From JBDLIL01 sp039714855 (lineage in GTDB: Bacteria > Patescibacteriota > Microgenomatia > UBA1400 > PJMF01), in assembly GCA_039714855.1 (NCBI GenBank), contig JBDLIL010000025.1, positions 1 to 13,898 on the forward strand: DNA of 13,898 bases. Direction: 5' to 3'. Shown here in pieces: positions 1 to 6,012 of this stretch (the first letter of the stretch is position 1; every line of letters starts with the position of its first letter). Below the pieces are notes generated by a model. It was not told the origin of the DNA, ran no database searches, and was given only the letters and a program-made list of their open reading frames with translations. Position numbers and translations under genes: made by a program.

Positions 1-481
1 ATAACACCTTGGCAGTTTTAAAGCCAATAGCCCGATAAATAGCCAAACTTAAAGCAATTACTTCAGCATCAGCGTAAGGGGAGAGACTGCCAAAGATATC
101 TGCGTCGCATTGAAAAAATTCCCTGTATCTTCCGCGCTGTGGTTTTTCTGCTCTGAACACTGGTTGAGTTTGATAGCGCCTAAAAGGTTGAGGTAGCTGA
201 TCCTTGTACTGACTCATGACTCGACAAATGGGAACAGTTTGGTCATAACGCATAGCAACATCACGTCCGCCATTATCTTTGAATTTGTAAAAGAGTTTTT
301 CATCTTCACCAATTTGTCCTTCAAAAAGTTCTAGCGCCTCTAGAGTGGGTGTCTCTAAAGGTTCAAAGCCCCAAAGTTCAAAAACCTCGATTATTTTTTT
401 CAAAACATAATCTCTTTTGCGTTTTTCTTCTGGCAAGAAGTCACGAAAGCCTTTTAGTGTTTGCGGTAGATTTTTTTTCAT
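1..481 (-). CDS. hisS: Histidyl-tRNA synthetase, N-terminal 160 residues (runs off the window)
   Basis: A class II aminoacyl-tRNA synthetase that charges tRNA-His in the cytoplasm. Visible parts: GFRDFLPEE at residues 11-19, the motif-1 region ETPTLE at 43-48, the ATP/His-site segment MRYDQTVP at 77-84, and motif 2 from PVFRAEKPQRGRYREF to ADIFG (about 107-131). R110 matches the motif-2 arginine. The RYDxTVP form resembles archaeal/eukaryotic HisRS more than the usual bacterial LRPEGT form. Motif 3 and the anticodon-binding domain lie beyond base 1. The ATG at 481 lies 6 nt after the acetyltransferase stop with no Shine-Dalgarno site, so it is probably the last visible gene of the his operon. 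A HisZ (HisG regulatory subunit) is the main alternative, but the intact motif 2 argues for a real synthetase; a dual role cannot be excluded. Confidence 0.93.
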   Translation of the reverse strand, partial: MKKNLPQTLKGFRDFLPEEKRKRDYVLKKIIEVFELWGFEPLETPTLEALELFEGQIGEDEKLFYKFKDNGGRDVAMRYDQTVPICRVMSQYKDQLPQPFRRYQTQPVFRAEKPQRGRYREFFQCDADIFGSLSPYADAEVIALSLAIYRAIGFKTAKVL

Positions 482-487
482 AATTTT

Positions 488-985
488 TTAAATAAATTTC
501 TCCATAATGATTTCATCATAATATTTGCCATCAAAATAGTTTTCTTTTTCTAGTTTGCCCACTATTCTAAAGCCAAATTTTTTATACAGTTTCACTGCAG
601 CTTGGTTTTCTTCGACTACAGCTAGTTTAAGTTTCATAATTTTTTTCTTTTTTAGCACAGCAATTAATTTTTCTAACATTTGAGAAGCGATTTTTTGGCC
701 TCTGAATTCTGGCATTACATAAACTCCATGCAGCTCTGCCCAGTGTCTAAGCCTAGACTTTGGGTAAATATAGGCCAGCATCATACCGACTAATTTGTTA
801 TCAATTTCAGCTGCTGCCAAAATTGATTTCTGCATATTTTCTTGCCATATATTATCGCTTTTAAGCGAATCTTCTCTGAAAGTGCTGGCAAATGCCAATG
901 GATCAGTTTTAAGTGCTTTAAGTCGCAAATTTCTATACATTTTCCATTTACTAGCCGATAGAGGAGTGATAATTTTAATTGGCAT
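488..985 (-). CDS. GNAT-family N-acetyltransferase
   Basis: A 165-residue single-domain GNAT protein expected to transfer an acetyl group from acetyl-CoA; the acceptor is unknown. The acetyl-CoA pyrophosphate-binding motif A is VYVMPEFRGQKIASQML (residues 88-104; loop R95-G96-Q97-K98-I99-A100). Motif B follows as N127-x-x-AVKLYKKFGF. The N-terminal YRNLRLKALKTDPLAFAST is typical of small-molecule or RimI/phosphinothricin-like GNATs. The ATG at 985 lies inside the end of the upstream hisC-HAD gene (11-bp overlap), and the stop is 6 nt before hisS, so it is embedded in the his operon and probably translationally coupled. No known histidine-pathway step needs an acetyltransferase; whether it acts on a pathway intermediate or is a passenger is open. 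Confidence 0.9.
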   Translation of the reverse strand: MPIKIITPLSASKWKMYRNLRLKALKTDPLAFASTFREDSLKSDNIWQENMQKSILAAAEIDNKLVGMMLAYIYPKSRLRHWAELHGVYVMPEFRGQKIASQMLEKLIAVLKKKKIMKLKLAVVEENQAAVKLYKKFGFRIVGKLEKENYFDGKYYDEIIMEKFI

Positions 986-2831
986 GATTCGATTGTAGCA
1001 TCAGCTGGCAGAAATCTATTAGAAACAGGTTGACGTTGTTGGTTTTTTTTACTCGTTTATCTTTATAGATTCGACAAAAATCCATTTTAGCTGCTTCGGC
1101 TGCTTGCTGATCACTAATAGTGTCTCCGATGTAAATCGACTCTAAAGCTTTAATTTTCTTTTGAGCCAACAATAAAGGATCAGGTTTAGGTTTTTCGTTT
1201 GGACTATCTTCCAAAGTTACTACATTGCTTGAATTAAAGAATTCTGATAATTTTGCTAGTTTAATTGTTTCAAAAGCTTCCAGTTTGGGTCGGCCGGTAG
1301 CAATAGCCATTTTAATATTGAGTTTTTTTAATTTTTTCAATAATTTACTATCAATTAGGCTTTTTTCTTTAGTAATTAGGCCATTTTTGTAATTAAAAGG
1401 TGACTTCTTTTGATAGCATTTTTGGTAAAAATCAGATCCCAGATAGTAAGTTTGAAAAATTCTAAAAACGTTTTGATATACTTCACTTTGTCTATCAAAG
1501 GGCAAGAATTTGGGAGCTTCAATTTGCCATTTTAATCTTGGAATTTGTTGATTAATGAGTTTAACTAAAGCCATGCTTACATCCCAATCATTGTTGAATC
1601 CAGGAATTTGTTTAATCACATTAATATCACTTTGATTAATCACTTTCTGACCAATCACGCGATTAGTTGTCAATTCAATTGTTTTTCGATAAGACTGGCT
1701 AACATTTATTAACACGCCATCCATATCAAAAATAATGGAATCTAATTTTTCTCGTTTCCAATTTTTAAGTACTTTAACCAGAAAATTAATCTCTTCCTCT
1801 GTGCCCAGATTGGCTCGCAAACAATTTCCCAAGATTGGTTGATCTAATTTTTTTAATATAATGCCATTCTTGCGTAAATATTGATTAAGTTCTTCCAGCT
1901 GATTGTTTTTAGGTTTGAAAAGAATGTAAGCACCTTGCGAATAGTAAACCTTTAAATAATCAAGACTCTTTAATTGCTTGATTAATTTCTTTCTGATAAT
2001 TATCAGTTTATTGATTTTATTTAAAATCGGTTGTGGATTTTTCATTAATTTCGTCCCAATTTCTTGCGCTATAGAGTTGACGTTATAAGGAGATTTAACC
2101 GAATTGAGAATTTGGATTATTTCAGGATTAGCTATCAAATAACCAAGGCGTAACCCAGCTAATCCGGCCCATTTGCTAAAAGTTCTTAAAACCACCAAGT
2201 TAGCATATTTTTTAATTAAAGAAACCACTGTTTGGTTAGAGTATTCGAAATAGGCTTCATCAATTACCACAATGCAATTACTTTTACAAAGTTTTTCCAC
2301 TTCACTTTTGTCAATTACAGTTCCAGCAGGATTTCCGGGAGAATCAATAAAAATAATTTTAGTTTTTTTAAATATAGTCTCTAAAATTTTACTAACATCA
2401 ACTTTTAATTTGGTATTGCGCTCAACTTTCTTAAGTTTAGCCTCAGCTAATTGTCCATAAAACTCATACATGGCAAAAGTGGGCGGACAAATAATGATTT
2501 CATCACCTCGATTAACAAAGACTCTGATCAGCAGATCAATGAGTTCATCAGAGCCATTGCCACAAATAAGATAATTAGTAGGTAAGCCCACATACTTGCT
2601 TAATAATTTCTTTAAATCTTTACACTCAGGATCAGGATAACGAGAAATATCAAAGTTTTTAAAATCAATTTTAGGCAACAAAGGAACAACCGTTGGATTC
2701 TCGCCAGTATCTAGCTTAATAATCTTCTTTACATCTAATCCCAACTCTTTACTTAATTGATCTAGAGTTAGTGAAGGTTTATAGGGTTTAAGCTTTTTTA
2801 TTGTTGGCCGAATTAAGTTATTGATTTTCAT
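975..2831 (-). CDS. hisC: Histidinol-phosphate aminotransferase fused to a HAD-superfamily phosphatase
   Basis: A 618-residue two-domain protein. Residues 1-355 are a fold-type I PLP aminotransferase of the HisC type: YPDPEC (65-70), CGNGSDELID (90-99), SPGNPAG with N167, IDEAYFEY with D191, and the PLP lysine K220 in RTFSKWAGLAGLRLGY, with R228. Residues 363-618 are a complete HAD subfamily IA hydrolase: motif I FDMDGVL (D369, D371), motif II ATGRP (T512), motif III EKPKPDP (K547), motif IV IGDTISD (D570, D574), with a helical cap between motifs I and II. VSQSYR and NNDW in the HAD part recall the HAD-IA-hyp1 family (TIGR01548). By pathway logic the protein would catalyse transamination of imidazole-acetol phosphate and then dephosphorylation of histidinol phosphate; the second activity is inferred. 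It overlaps hisD by 14 bp. A typical HisC ends near residue 355, so the extension is a genuine added domain. Confidence 0.93.
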   Translation of the reverse strand: MKINNLIRPTIKKLKPYKPSLTLDQLSKELGLDVKKIIKLDTGENPTVVPLLPKIDFKNFDISRYPDPECKDLKKLLSKYVGLPTNYLICGNGSDELIDLLIRVFVNRGDEIIICPPTFAMYEFYGQLAEAKLKKVERNTKLKVDVSKILETIFKKTKIIFIDSPGNPAGTVIDKSEVEKLCKSNCIVVIDEAYFEYSNQTVVSLIKKYANLVVLRTFSKWAGLAGLRLGYLIANPEIIQILNSVKSPYNVNSIAQEIGTKLMKNPQPILNKINKLIIIRKKLIKQLKSLDYLKVYYSQGAYILFKPKNNQLEELNQYLRKNGIILKKLDQPILGNCLRANLGTEEEINFLVKVLKNWKREKLDSIIFDMDGVLINVSQSYRKTIELTTNRVIGQKVINQSDINVIKQIPGFNNDWDVSMALVKLINQQIPRLKWQIEAPKFLPFDRQSEVYQNVFRIFQTYYLGSDFYQKCYQKKSPFNYKNGLITKEKSLIDSKLLKKLKKLNIKMAIATGRPKLEAFETIKLAKLSEFFNSSNVVTLEDSPNEKPKPDPLLLAQKKIKALESIYIGDTISDQQAAEAAKMDFCRIYKDKRVKKTNNVNLFLIDFCQLMLQSNHAN

Positions 2832-4119
2832 AATTATTTCTAATAGAACTTGATAGCTTGTGAGCTGGTAGATTTTCTACTTGAGCATAAGTTTCAATTG
2901 CCTGGCTCATTTTTAAAAATCCCCGTTTGCTAACCTGTTGAAATTCGACCCATTTACCAAAGCTGTCAACAGAAAGTCCGCCAAAAGCTTTAGCTGCTTG
3001 TCCTGTTGGTAGAACGTGGTTGGCTCCGACAGTATAATCACCCCCGGCTTTGGCAGACCATGAACCAATAAATACTGAACCAGCATTTAAGACTTTCTTG
3101 GCCAATTTACCCGGATTTTTAGTCATAATCTGCATGTGCTCTGGTGCATATTCATTGCTAATATCAATGGCTTGTTGCATAGAATCAACCAAAATAATGC
3201 CTCCATACTTTTGTAAAGAGTCCTCAATAGTTTTCTTTGTTGATAGCTGTTTAAGTAGTCTTGTTATTTCTTGTTTTACTGCTCGGGCTATTTTTTTGGA
3301 ATCAGTTAATAAAATAGCTGTTGAGTCAGGGTCATGCTCAGTGTCGGTGATTAAATCAGCAGCTGCAAAAGCAGGATTAGCCGTTTGGTCAACTATAATT
3401 AAATTTTCAGAAGGCCCAGCTGGTAGATCAATTGCAGTTTGTGGATAAACAGCTAGCTTGGCGGCGGTGACATATTGATTTCCTGGTCCCACTATTTTTA
3501 AAACTTTTGGAATGGATTTTGTACCATAAGCCATAGCAGCAATAGCTTGCGGACCACCGACTTTAAAAACTTTCCCAATACCCAATTCTTTGGCTGTCAC
3601 TAGTAATTCAGCTGGTAATTCTCCTAGCTCATTTGGTGGAGCGCAAGCAATAATTTTTTCACAACCTGCAATAATAGCTGGAACAGAGCACATTAGTAGA
3701 GAAGATGGGTAATTAGCTCTGCCTCCTGGAGCGTAAATCCCAACACTAGAAATAGCTCGCCATTCTCGCCACACCTTAATTCCATTTTCGTTAACTAAAG
3801 CGTTATCGGCTAAAGATTTTTTTTGAGCTTTGCAAACTTTTTCCAAGTTAGATCTCGCTAATTTAAAAGCTTCTAGAAAACTAGAATCAATTTCTTGATA
3901 GGCTTGCTTAAATTCTTTTTTGCTCACTTGCAATTTTTTAATAGGAATGAGGCGTTTTTTATACTTAGTTAAAATAGGTTTATCGCTTTGTTCTCTGATC
4001 TGTTGTATTAGAGGAAAAATTTCTTGTTTTACTTTTTCATAATTAGCACTAGATCTTTGAAATAAACGCCTTTTGTTTTTTACTGGTAATTTTTGGTATC
4101 TATAAATATTTATTGGCAT
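2818..4119 (-). CDS. hisD: Histidinol dehydrogenase
   Basis: A 433-residue, full-length HisD, the zinc- and NAD-dependent enzyme that oxidises L-histidinol to L-histidine in two steps in the cytoplasm. Diagnostic segments: VGIYAPGGRANYPSS (126-140), KIVGPGNQYV (208-217), AGPSENLIIVDQTANP (234-249), NEYAPEHM (322-329) with catalytic E327/H328, and GGDYTVGANHVLPTG (359-373). Zinc ligands by alignment are H262, D361 and H420; the fourth position, Gln in E. coli (Q259), is Asp259 here in TDTEHDPD. The ATG at 4119 is 33 nt downstream of the hisG stop and has no clear Shine-Dalgarno site. The 3' end overlaps the hisC start by 14 bp, so coupling with hisC is likely. Confidence 0.97.
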   Translation of the reverse strand: MPINIYRYQKLPVKNKRRLFQRSSANYEKVKQEIFPLIQQIREQSDKPILTKYKKRLIPIKKLQVSKKEFKQAYQEIDSSFLEAFKLARSNLEKVCKAQKKSLADNALVNENGIKVWREWRAISSVGIYAPGGRANYPSSLLMCSVPAIIAGCEKIIACAPPNELGELPAELLVTAKELGIGKVFKVGGPQAIAAMAYGTKSIPKVLKIVGPGNQYVTAAKLAVYPQTAIDLPAGPSENLIIVDQTANPAFAAADLITDTEHDPDSTAILLTDSKKIARAVKQEITRLLKQLSTKKTIEDSLQKYGGIILVDSMQQAIDISNEYAPEHMQIMTKNPGKLAKKVLNAGSVFIGSWSAKAGGDYTVGANHVLPTGQAAKAFGGLSVDSFGKWVEFQQVSKRGFLKMSQAIETYAQVENLPAHKLSSSIRNNYENQ

Positions 4120-4152
4120 ATTTAGTTATTTTTTTGTTTTTAATTACTAGAA

Positions 4153-4887
4153 TTACTTTCTCTTCTTCAATTCAGCTAAAATATCTGCTACTTGGATAAT
4201 GCGATCATCATCTTTTTTAATAACCAACATTAATTGAGATCGCAGTAGTACTGCTTGTTTATATGTTTCAGATAAGCGCAACCATTCTCCATCATCGCTC
4301 TCTTCCTTTAGACTATTTCCTGATTCAACTATTCCAACAATGACAGGAGCAAATTCTTTAGGAAGAGCTTCGAGAGATCCAGATAGTTTGAATAACAGTT
4401 CAGATCCAAAAAAATACTCAGCGATACCGGGGGTGTCGGTAGCGATTCTCTCCTCATTTTTTTGAAGAAGTTCCACTAGTCCTTTAATTCCTGCTGTTTT
4501 AAAAGCTTCAATTATATCCAAACGATTGGCATCGCAAGCTATCTCTATGGTGCATTCGCTGCCACCAAGGGCTACTAGTTCGAAATCTTGTTTTAGCTCA
4601 TCAAAATCTCGGTAACCGTTCTCCCAAGCCCATTCAACTAGTTTATCCAAGGGGATTATTCCCCAACTACAACCTAGTTCTTGTTGATTAAGCAAAGTCA
4701 TTACGTCTTTAGTTTTAATTACATTGCCAACAAGATCACCCTCAAGTCTTTGTCTGGTTTTTTCTTCTAAACTAGGATCTACTTGTTTTAAAAACTGAAC
4801 TCCTGGCCCAAGTCTTTCGCCTTTGCCTATTAGTGTAGTTTCTTGAGAATCAATTTTAGAAATTGCTCTTTCTATTTTTTTACTCAC
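4153..4887 (-). CDS. hisG: Divergent ATP phosphoribosyltransferase (short form), first enzyme of histidine synthesis
   Basis: Probably HisG, which joins ATP and PRPP. The 244-residue protein has the family order: IGKGERL near the N-terminus (compare IPKGRL), a middle domain with GIIPLDKL and the ALGGSE strand, then RIATDTPGIAEYFF (147-160), KLSGSLEALP, and a PRPP-loop-like IVESGNSL (186-193), ending near the point where short HisG proteins end. The C-terminal regulatory domain of long HisG is absent, so a HisZ-type partner would be expected. The PRPP signature is weakened: a conserved Asp is Gly and a Thr is Ser. I choose the GTG at 4887, which follows GGGGAAAG; the longer frame begins with TTG at 4908 inside the terminator U-tract. 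It is the first structural gene after the His leader, which supports the call. Confidence 0.78.
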   Translation of the reverse strand: MSKKIERAISKIDSQETTLIGKGERLGPGVQFLKQVDPSLEEKTRQRLEGDLVGNVIKTKDVMTLLNQQELGCSWGIIPLDKLVEWAWENGYRDFDELKQDFELVALGGSECTIEIACDANRLDIIEAFKTAGIKGLVELLQKNEERIATDTPGIAEYFFGSELLFKLSGSLEALPKEFAPVIVGIVESGNSLKEESDDGEWLRLSETYKQAVLLRSQLMLVIKKDDDRIIQVADILAELKKRK

Positions 4888-4902
4888 GTATTTCTTTCCC
4901 CA

Positions 4903-4929
4903 CAACAAAAACTCCCTCTCGGGAGTGCT
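4903..4929 (-). terminator. his attenuator terminator (arms C:D)
   Basis: On the transcribed strand ACTCCC (4926-4921), a GAGA tetraloop of the GNRA type, and GGGAGT (4916-4911) are followed by a T-rich tract, TTTTGTTG. This is an intrinsic terminator between the leader peptide and hisG. Its 5' arm is shared with the antiterminator formed with bases 4973-4965, so termination depends on which pairing wins. Confidence 0.88.
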
Positions 4930-4951
4930 AAATTTGTTGTGAGATTTTTGA

Positions 4952-5026
4952 TTAAATAATAGGAAGCACTCCCGCGTTTTTGTGGGAGTGATGATGAATA
5001 GCTGATAAATTTAATTTCTTAGACAT
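4952..5026 (-). CDS. hisL: his operon leader peptide (24 residues, HHHSH)
   Basis: A short ORF (ATG at 5026, TAA at 4954-4952) that begins MSKKLNLSAI, has His at codons 11, 12, 13 and 15 (CAT CAT CAC TCC CAC, bases 4982-4996), and ends GVLPII. Four His in five codons directly before hisG, within alternative hairpins, is the hallmark of a His-sensing attenuator peptide. The His codons overlap the 5' arm of the first hairpin (4984-4990), so a ribosome stalled there would mask it. The predicted transcription start is only 0-3 nt before the ATG, so the peptide would be read from a leaderless message; no Shine-Dalgarno site is present. Not found by similarity; called from codon content and position. 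Confidence 0.9.
   Translation of the reverse strand: MSKKLNLSAIHHHSHKNAGVLPII
4965..4990 (-). promoter_or_regulatory. Attenuator hairpin 1 (arms A:B)
   Basis: On the transcribed strand CACTCCC (4990-4984, arm A) pairs with GGGAGTG (4973-4967, arm B) around a 10-nt loop. Arm B, extended to GGGAGTGCT (4973-4965), is also perfectly complementary over 9 bp to AGCACTCCC (4929-4921, arm C), giving a competing antiterminator. Arm A lies within the leader His codons. The leader stop codon is 11 nt past arm B, so a ribosome that reaches it would cover arm B and free arm C for the terminator. Confidence 0.88.
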
Positions 5027-5034
5027 AGTGGGGA

Positions 5035-5062
5035 ATTATACACAAAAATAAAAGCATGTCAA
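5035..5062 (-). promoter_or_regulatory. his operon promoter
   Basis: A perfect -35 TTGACA (5062-5057) and perfect -10 TATAAT (5040-5035) with a 16-bp spacer. The predicted start near 5028 leaves only a few nt before the leader-peptide ATG at 5026. It lies in the gap after the yerC stop, so the his operon has its own promoter although read-through from yerC is possible. Confidence 0.92.
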
Positions 5063-5078
5063 CGTGTTAACACATTAA
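5059..5078. promoter_or_regulatory. Palindrome next to the his -35: candidate operator
   Basis: A perfect 10-bp palindrome GTGTTAACAC (5064-5073) ends 1 bp from the -35 hexamer. Extended to 20 bp, 8 of 10 position pairs are symmetric, and the outer part overlaps the -35. The centre GTTAAC is also the centre of the classical E. coli trp operator bound by TrpR, and a TrpR-family gene lies immediately upstream. Binding by that protein is inference. Confidence 0.6.
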
Positions 5079-5096
5079 AATAATTCTGGAGGGGGA

Positions 5097-5384
5097 TTAT
5101 CTGACTGATTTTCCGTGCAAACGCTTGAGAATAAGAGCGTAGCCCCGATGTGGTTCTTTATACAAAAATCGAGCCACTCTAGTGACAGTAGTGGTACTAG
5201 TTTTTAGTTTTTTAGCAATTTTGGCGTAGGATAGATTTGTTGTCCAAAGTAGAGTAGCGATGTCAAACCTAGTCTCAAATTCTGTAATTTCTGCAGGTGT
5301 GAGTAAATCTCGCAAAAAGTTTTTAGTTTCTGTTTGTGTTTCTAGTTTTGCAATAGCTTGGTGAAGATTTGTTTGTTTTGGCAT
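5097..5384 (-). CDS. yerC: TrpR-family DNA-binding regulator (YerC/YecD type)
   Basis: A 95-residue all-helical protein of the Trp-repressor superfamily. The core FLRDLLTPAEITEFETRFDIATLLW (residues 24-48) matches the dimerisation helices, and LSYAKIAKKLKTSTTTVTRVARFLY (about 51-75) is the helix-turn-helix, ending in a GY motif typical of YerC. In Gram-positive bacteria the YerC branch has been described as a histidine-metabolism repressor (HisR), from memory. Here it sits directly before the his operon, consistent with that role. Its ATG is 2 nt after the toxin stop, so it is co-transcribed with the toxin-antitoxin pair. The ligand could be histidine, but nothing in the sequence proves it. 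Confidence 0.87.
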   Translation of the reverse strand: MPKQTNLHQAIAKLETQTETKNFLRDLLTPAEITEFETRFDIATLLWTTNLSYAKIAKKLKTSTTTVTRVARFLYKEPHRGYALILKRLHGKSVR

Positions 5385-5386
5385 GA

Positions 5387-5650
5387 TTAATACACCTGAT
5401 TGTGAGATCCGATATCCAAAAAAGTTGCGATGTCATTTTTTATTTTATAGACTATACGAATATCTCCAGTGATCCAAAATGATCTTAGCCTTTGTTTTTC
5501 TCCTTTCAATTTATGATCTTTTAGAATTGGATGAGAGGAATTTTCTTCAAACAGTTTGATTCGAAATAAAGCTTTTTCTCTTAATTTTCTGTCGGGGAAG
5601 ATACGCTTTTTAAATGCTTTTTTAAATTTCGGATGATAACTAATTTTCAT
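5387..5650 (-). CDS. RelE/YafQ-like type II toxin (mRNA interferase)
   Basis: An 87-residue basic protein of the RelE/ParE superfamily, closest by eye to the YafQ branch, which cleaves mRNA on the ribosome. The core is ILKDHKLKGE (42-51), RSFWITGDIRIVYKI (56-70) and LDIGSHNQVY (78-87). Compared with YafQ catalytic residues, H46, D63, H83 and aromatic Y87 are present, while the position of YafQ H63 is W59. It ends exactly at the GSHNQVY motif usual for the family, so it is full length. It starts 2 nt after the antitoxin stop and ends 2 nt before yerC. Confidence 0.9.
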   Translation of the reverse strand: MKISYHPKFKKAFKKRIFPDRKLREKALFRIKLFEENSSHPILKDHKLKGEKQRLRSFWITGDIRIVYKIKNDIATFLDIGSHNQVY

Positions 5651-5652
5651 GG

Positions 5653-5949
5653 TTAGTTCATGAGGGATTCAATTAGGTCATCAACATCATTAAATATTGG
5701 TGCCTCAACTTTGCCGGACTCGATTTCTTCAACCATTTTGTCGTATCTCTTGGCATTTTTCTCAGACAGCTGAATGGCTGGTTCTTGAAAAGTGATATTT
5801 GCAAGTTGATGGTTGGCAAGCTTGGTGGTTAAAACTCTAATAGCTTCTTGCAGAGAGGAAAAACCCATTTCAGTAGCCACCTTAGTAGCTTGTCGGCGCA
5901 GTTGCGCACTCATAGGAACTTGTAAAATAGTTCTAGTAGATGTAGGCAT
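5653..5949 (-). CDS. RelB/DinJ-like antitoxin
   Basis: A 98-residue protein with an N-terminal ribbon-helix-helix: strand TRTILQVPMSAQL (5-17), then two helices around ATKVATEMGFSSLQEAIRVL (22-41). The acidic C-terminal half, up to DVDDLIESLMN, would wrap the toxin. RHH antitoxins usually bind their own promoter alone or with toxin. The ATG at 5949 is about 3 nt from the predicted transcription start, so the mRNA would be nearly leaderless. First gene of the antitoxin-toxin-yerC unit. Confidence 0.88.
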   Translation of the reverse strand: MPTSTRTILQVPMSAQLRRQATKVATEMGFSSLQEAIRVLTTKLANHQLANITFQEPAIQLSEKNAKRYDKMVEEIESGKVEAPIFNDVDDLIESLMN

Positions 5950-5986
5950 AATAATACAATTGTAATGTTTTAGTATTATTTGTCAA
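5950..5986 (-). promoter_or_regulatory. Toxin-antitoxin promoter with flanking inverted repeat
   Basis: The -35 TTGACA (5986-5981) and -10 TACAAT (5964-5959) have a 16-bp spacer. An 8-bp inverted repeat AATAATAC (5950-5957) / GTATTATT (5973-5980) brackets the -10, and a 10-bp palindrome TACAATTGTA lies over it, well placed for RHH autoregulation. The predicted start near 5952 is about 3 nt before the antitoxin ATG. Confidence 0.78.
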
Positions 5987-5996
5987 TATTTAGTTT

Positions 5997-6005
5997 TGAT
6001 ACAAT
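5997..6005 (+). promoter_or_regulatory. Extended -10 promoter of the MazG-like gene
   Basis: TGATACAAT is an extended -10 (TGn plus TACAAT at 6000-6005). No good -35 exists at normal spacing; a TTGTCA at 5980-5985 is only 14 bp away and overlaps the -35 of the divergent toxin-antitoxin promoter. The predicted start is at about 6012, one base before the ATG. Confidence 0.6.
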
Positions 6006-6012
6006 ACACCCC

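Noticed and set aside
3050..3448. 132-codon plus-strand ORF inside hisD
   Set aside because: Antisense shadow of a strongly conserved hisD reading frame; Cys/Ser-rich and without a start signal.
4888..4908. TTG start of hisG at 4908
   Set aside because: It lies in the U-tract of the terminator. The GTG at 4887 follows a purine-rich GGGGAAAG and gives a sensible N-terminus.
4903..5026. T-box riboswitch upstream of hisG
   Set aside because: No T-box consensus (AGGGTGGNACCGCG) or specifier loop is present; the His-rich ORF and hairpin set explain the region as a ribosome-mediated attenuator.
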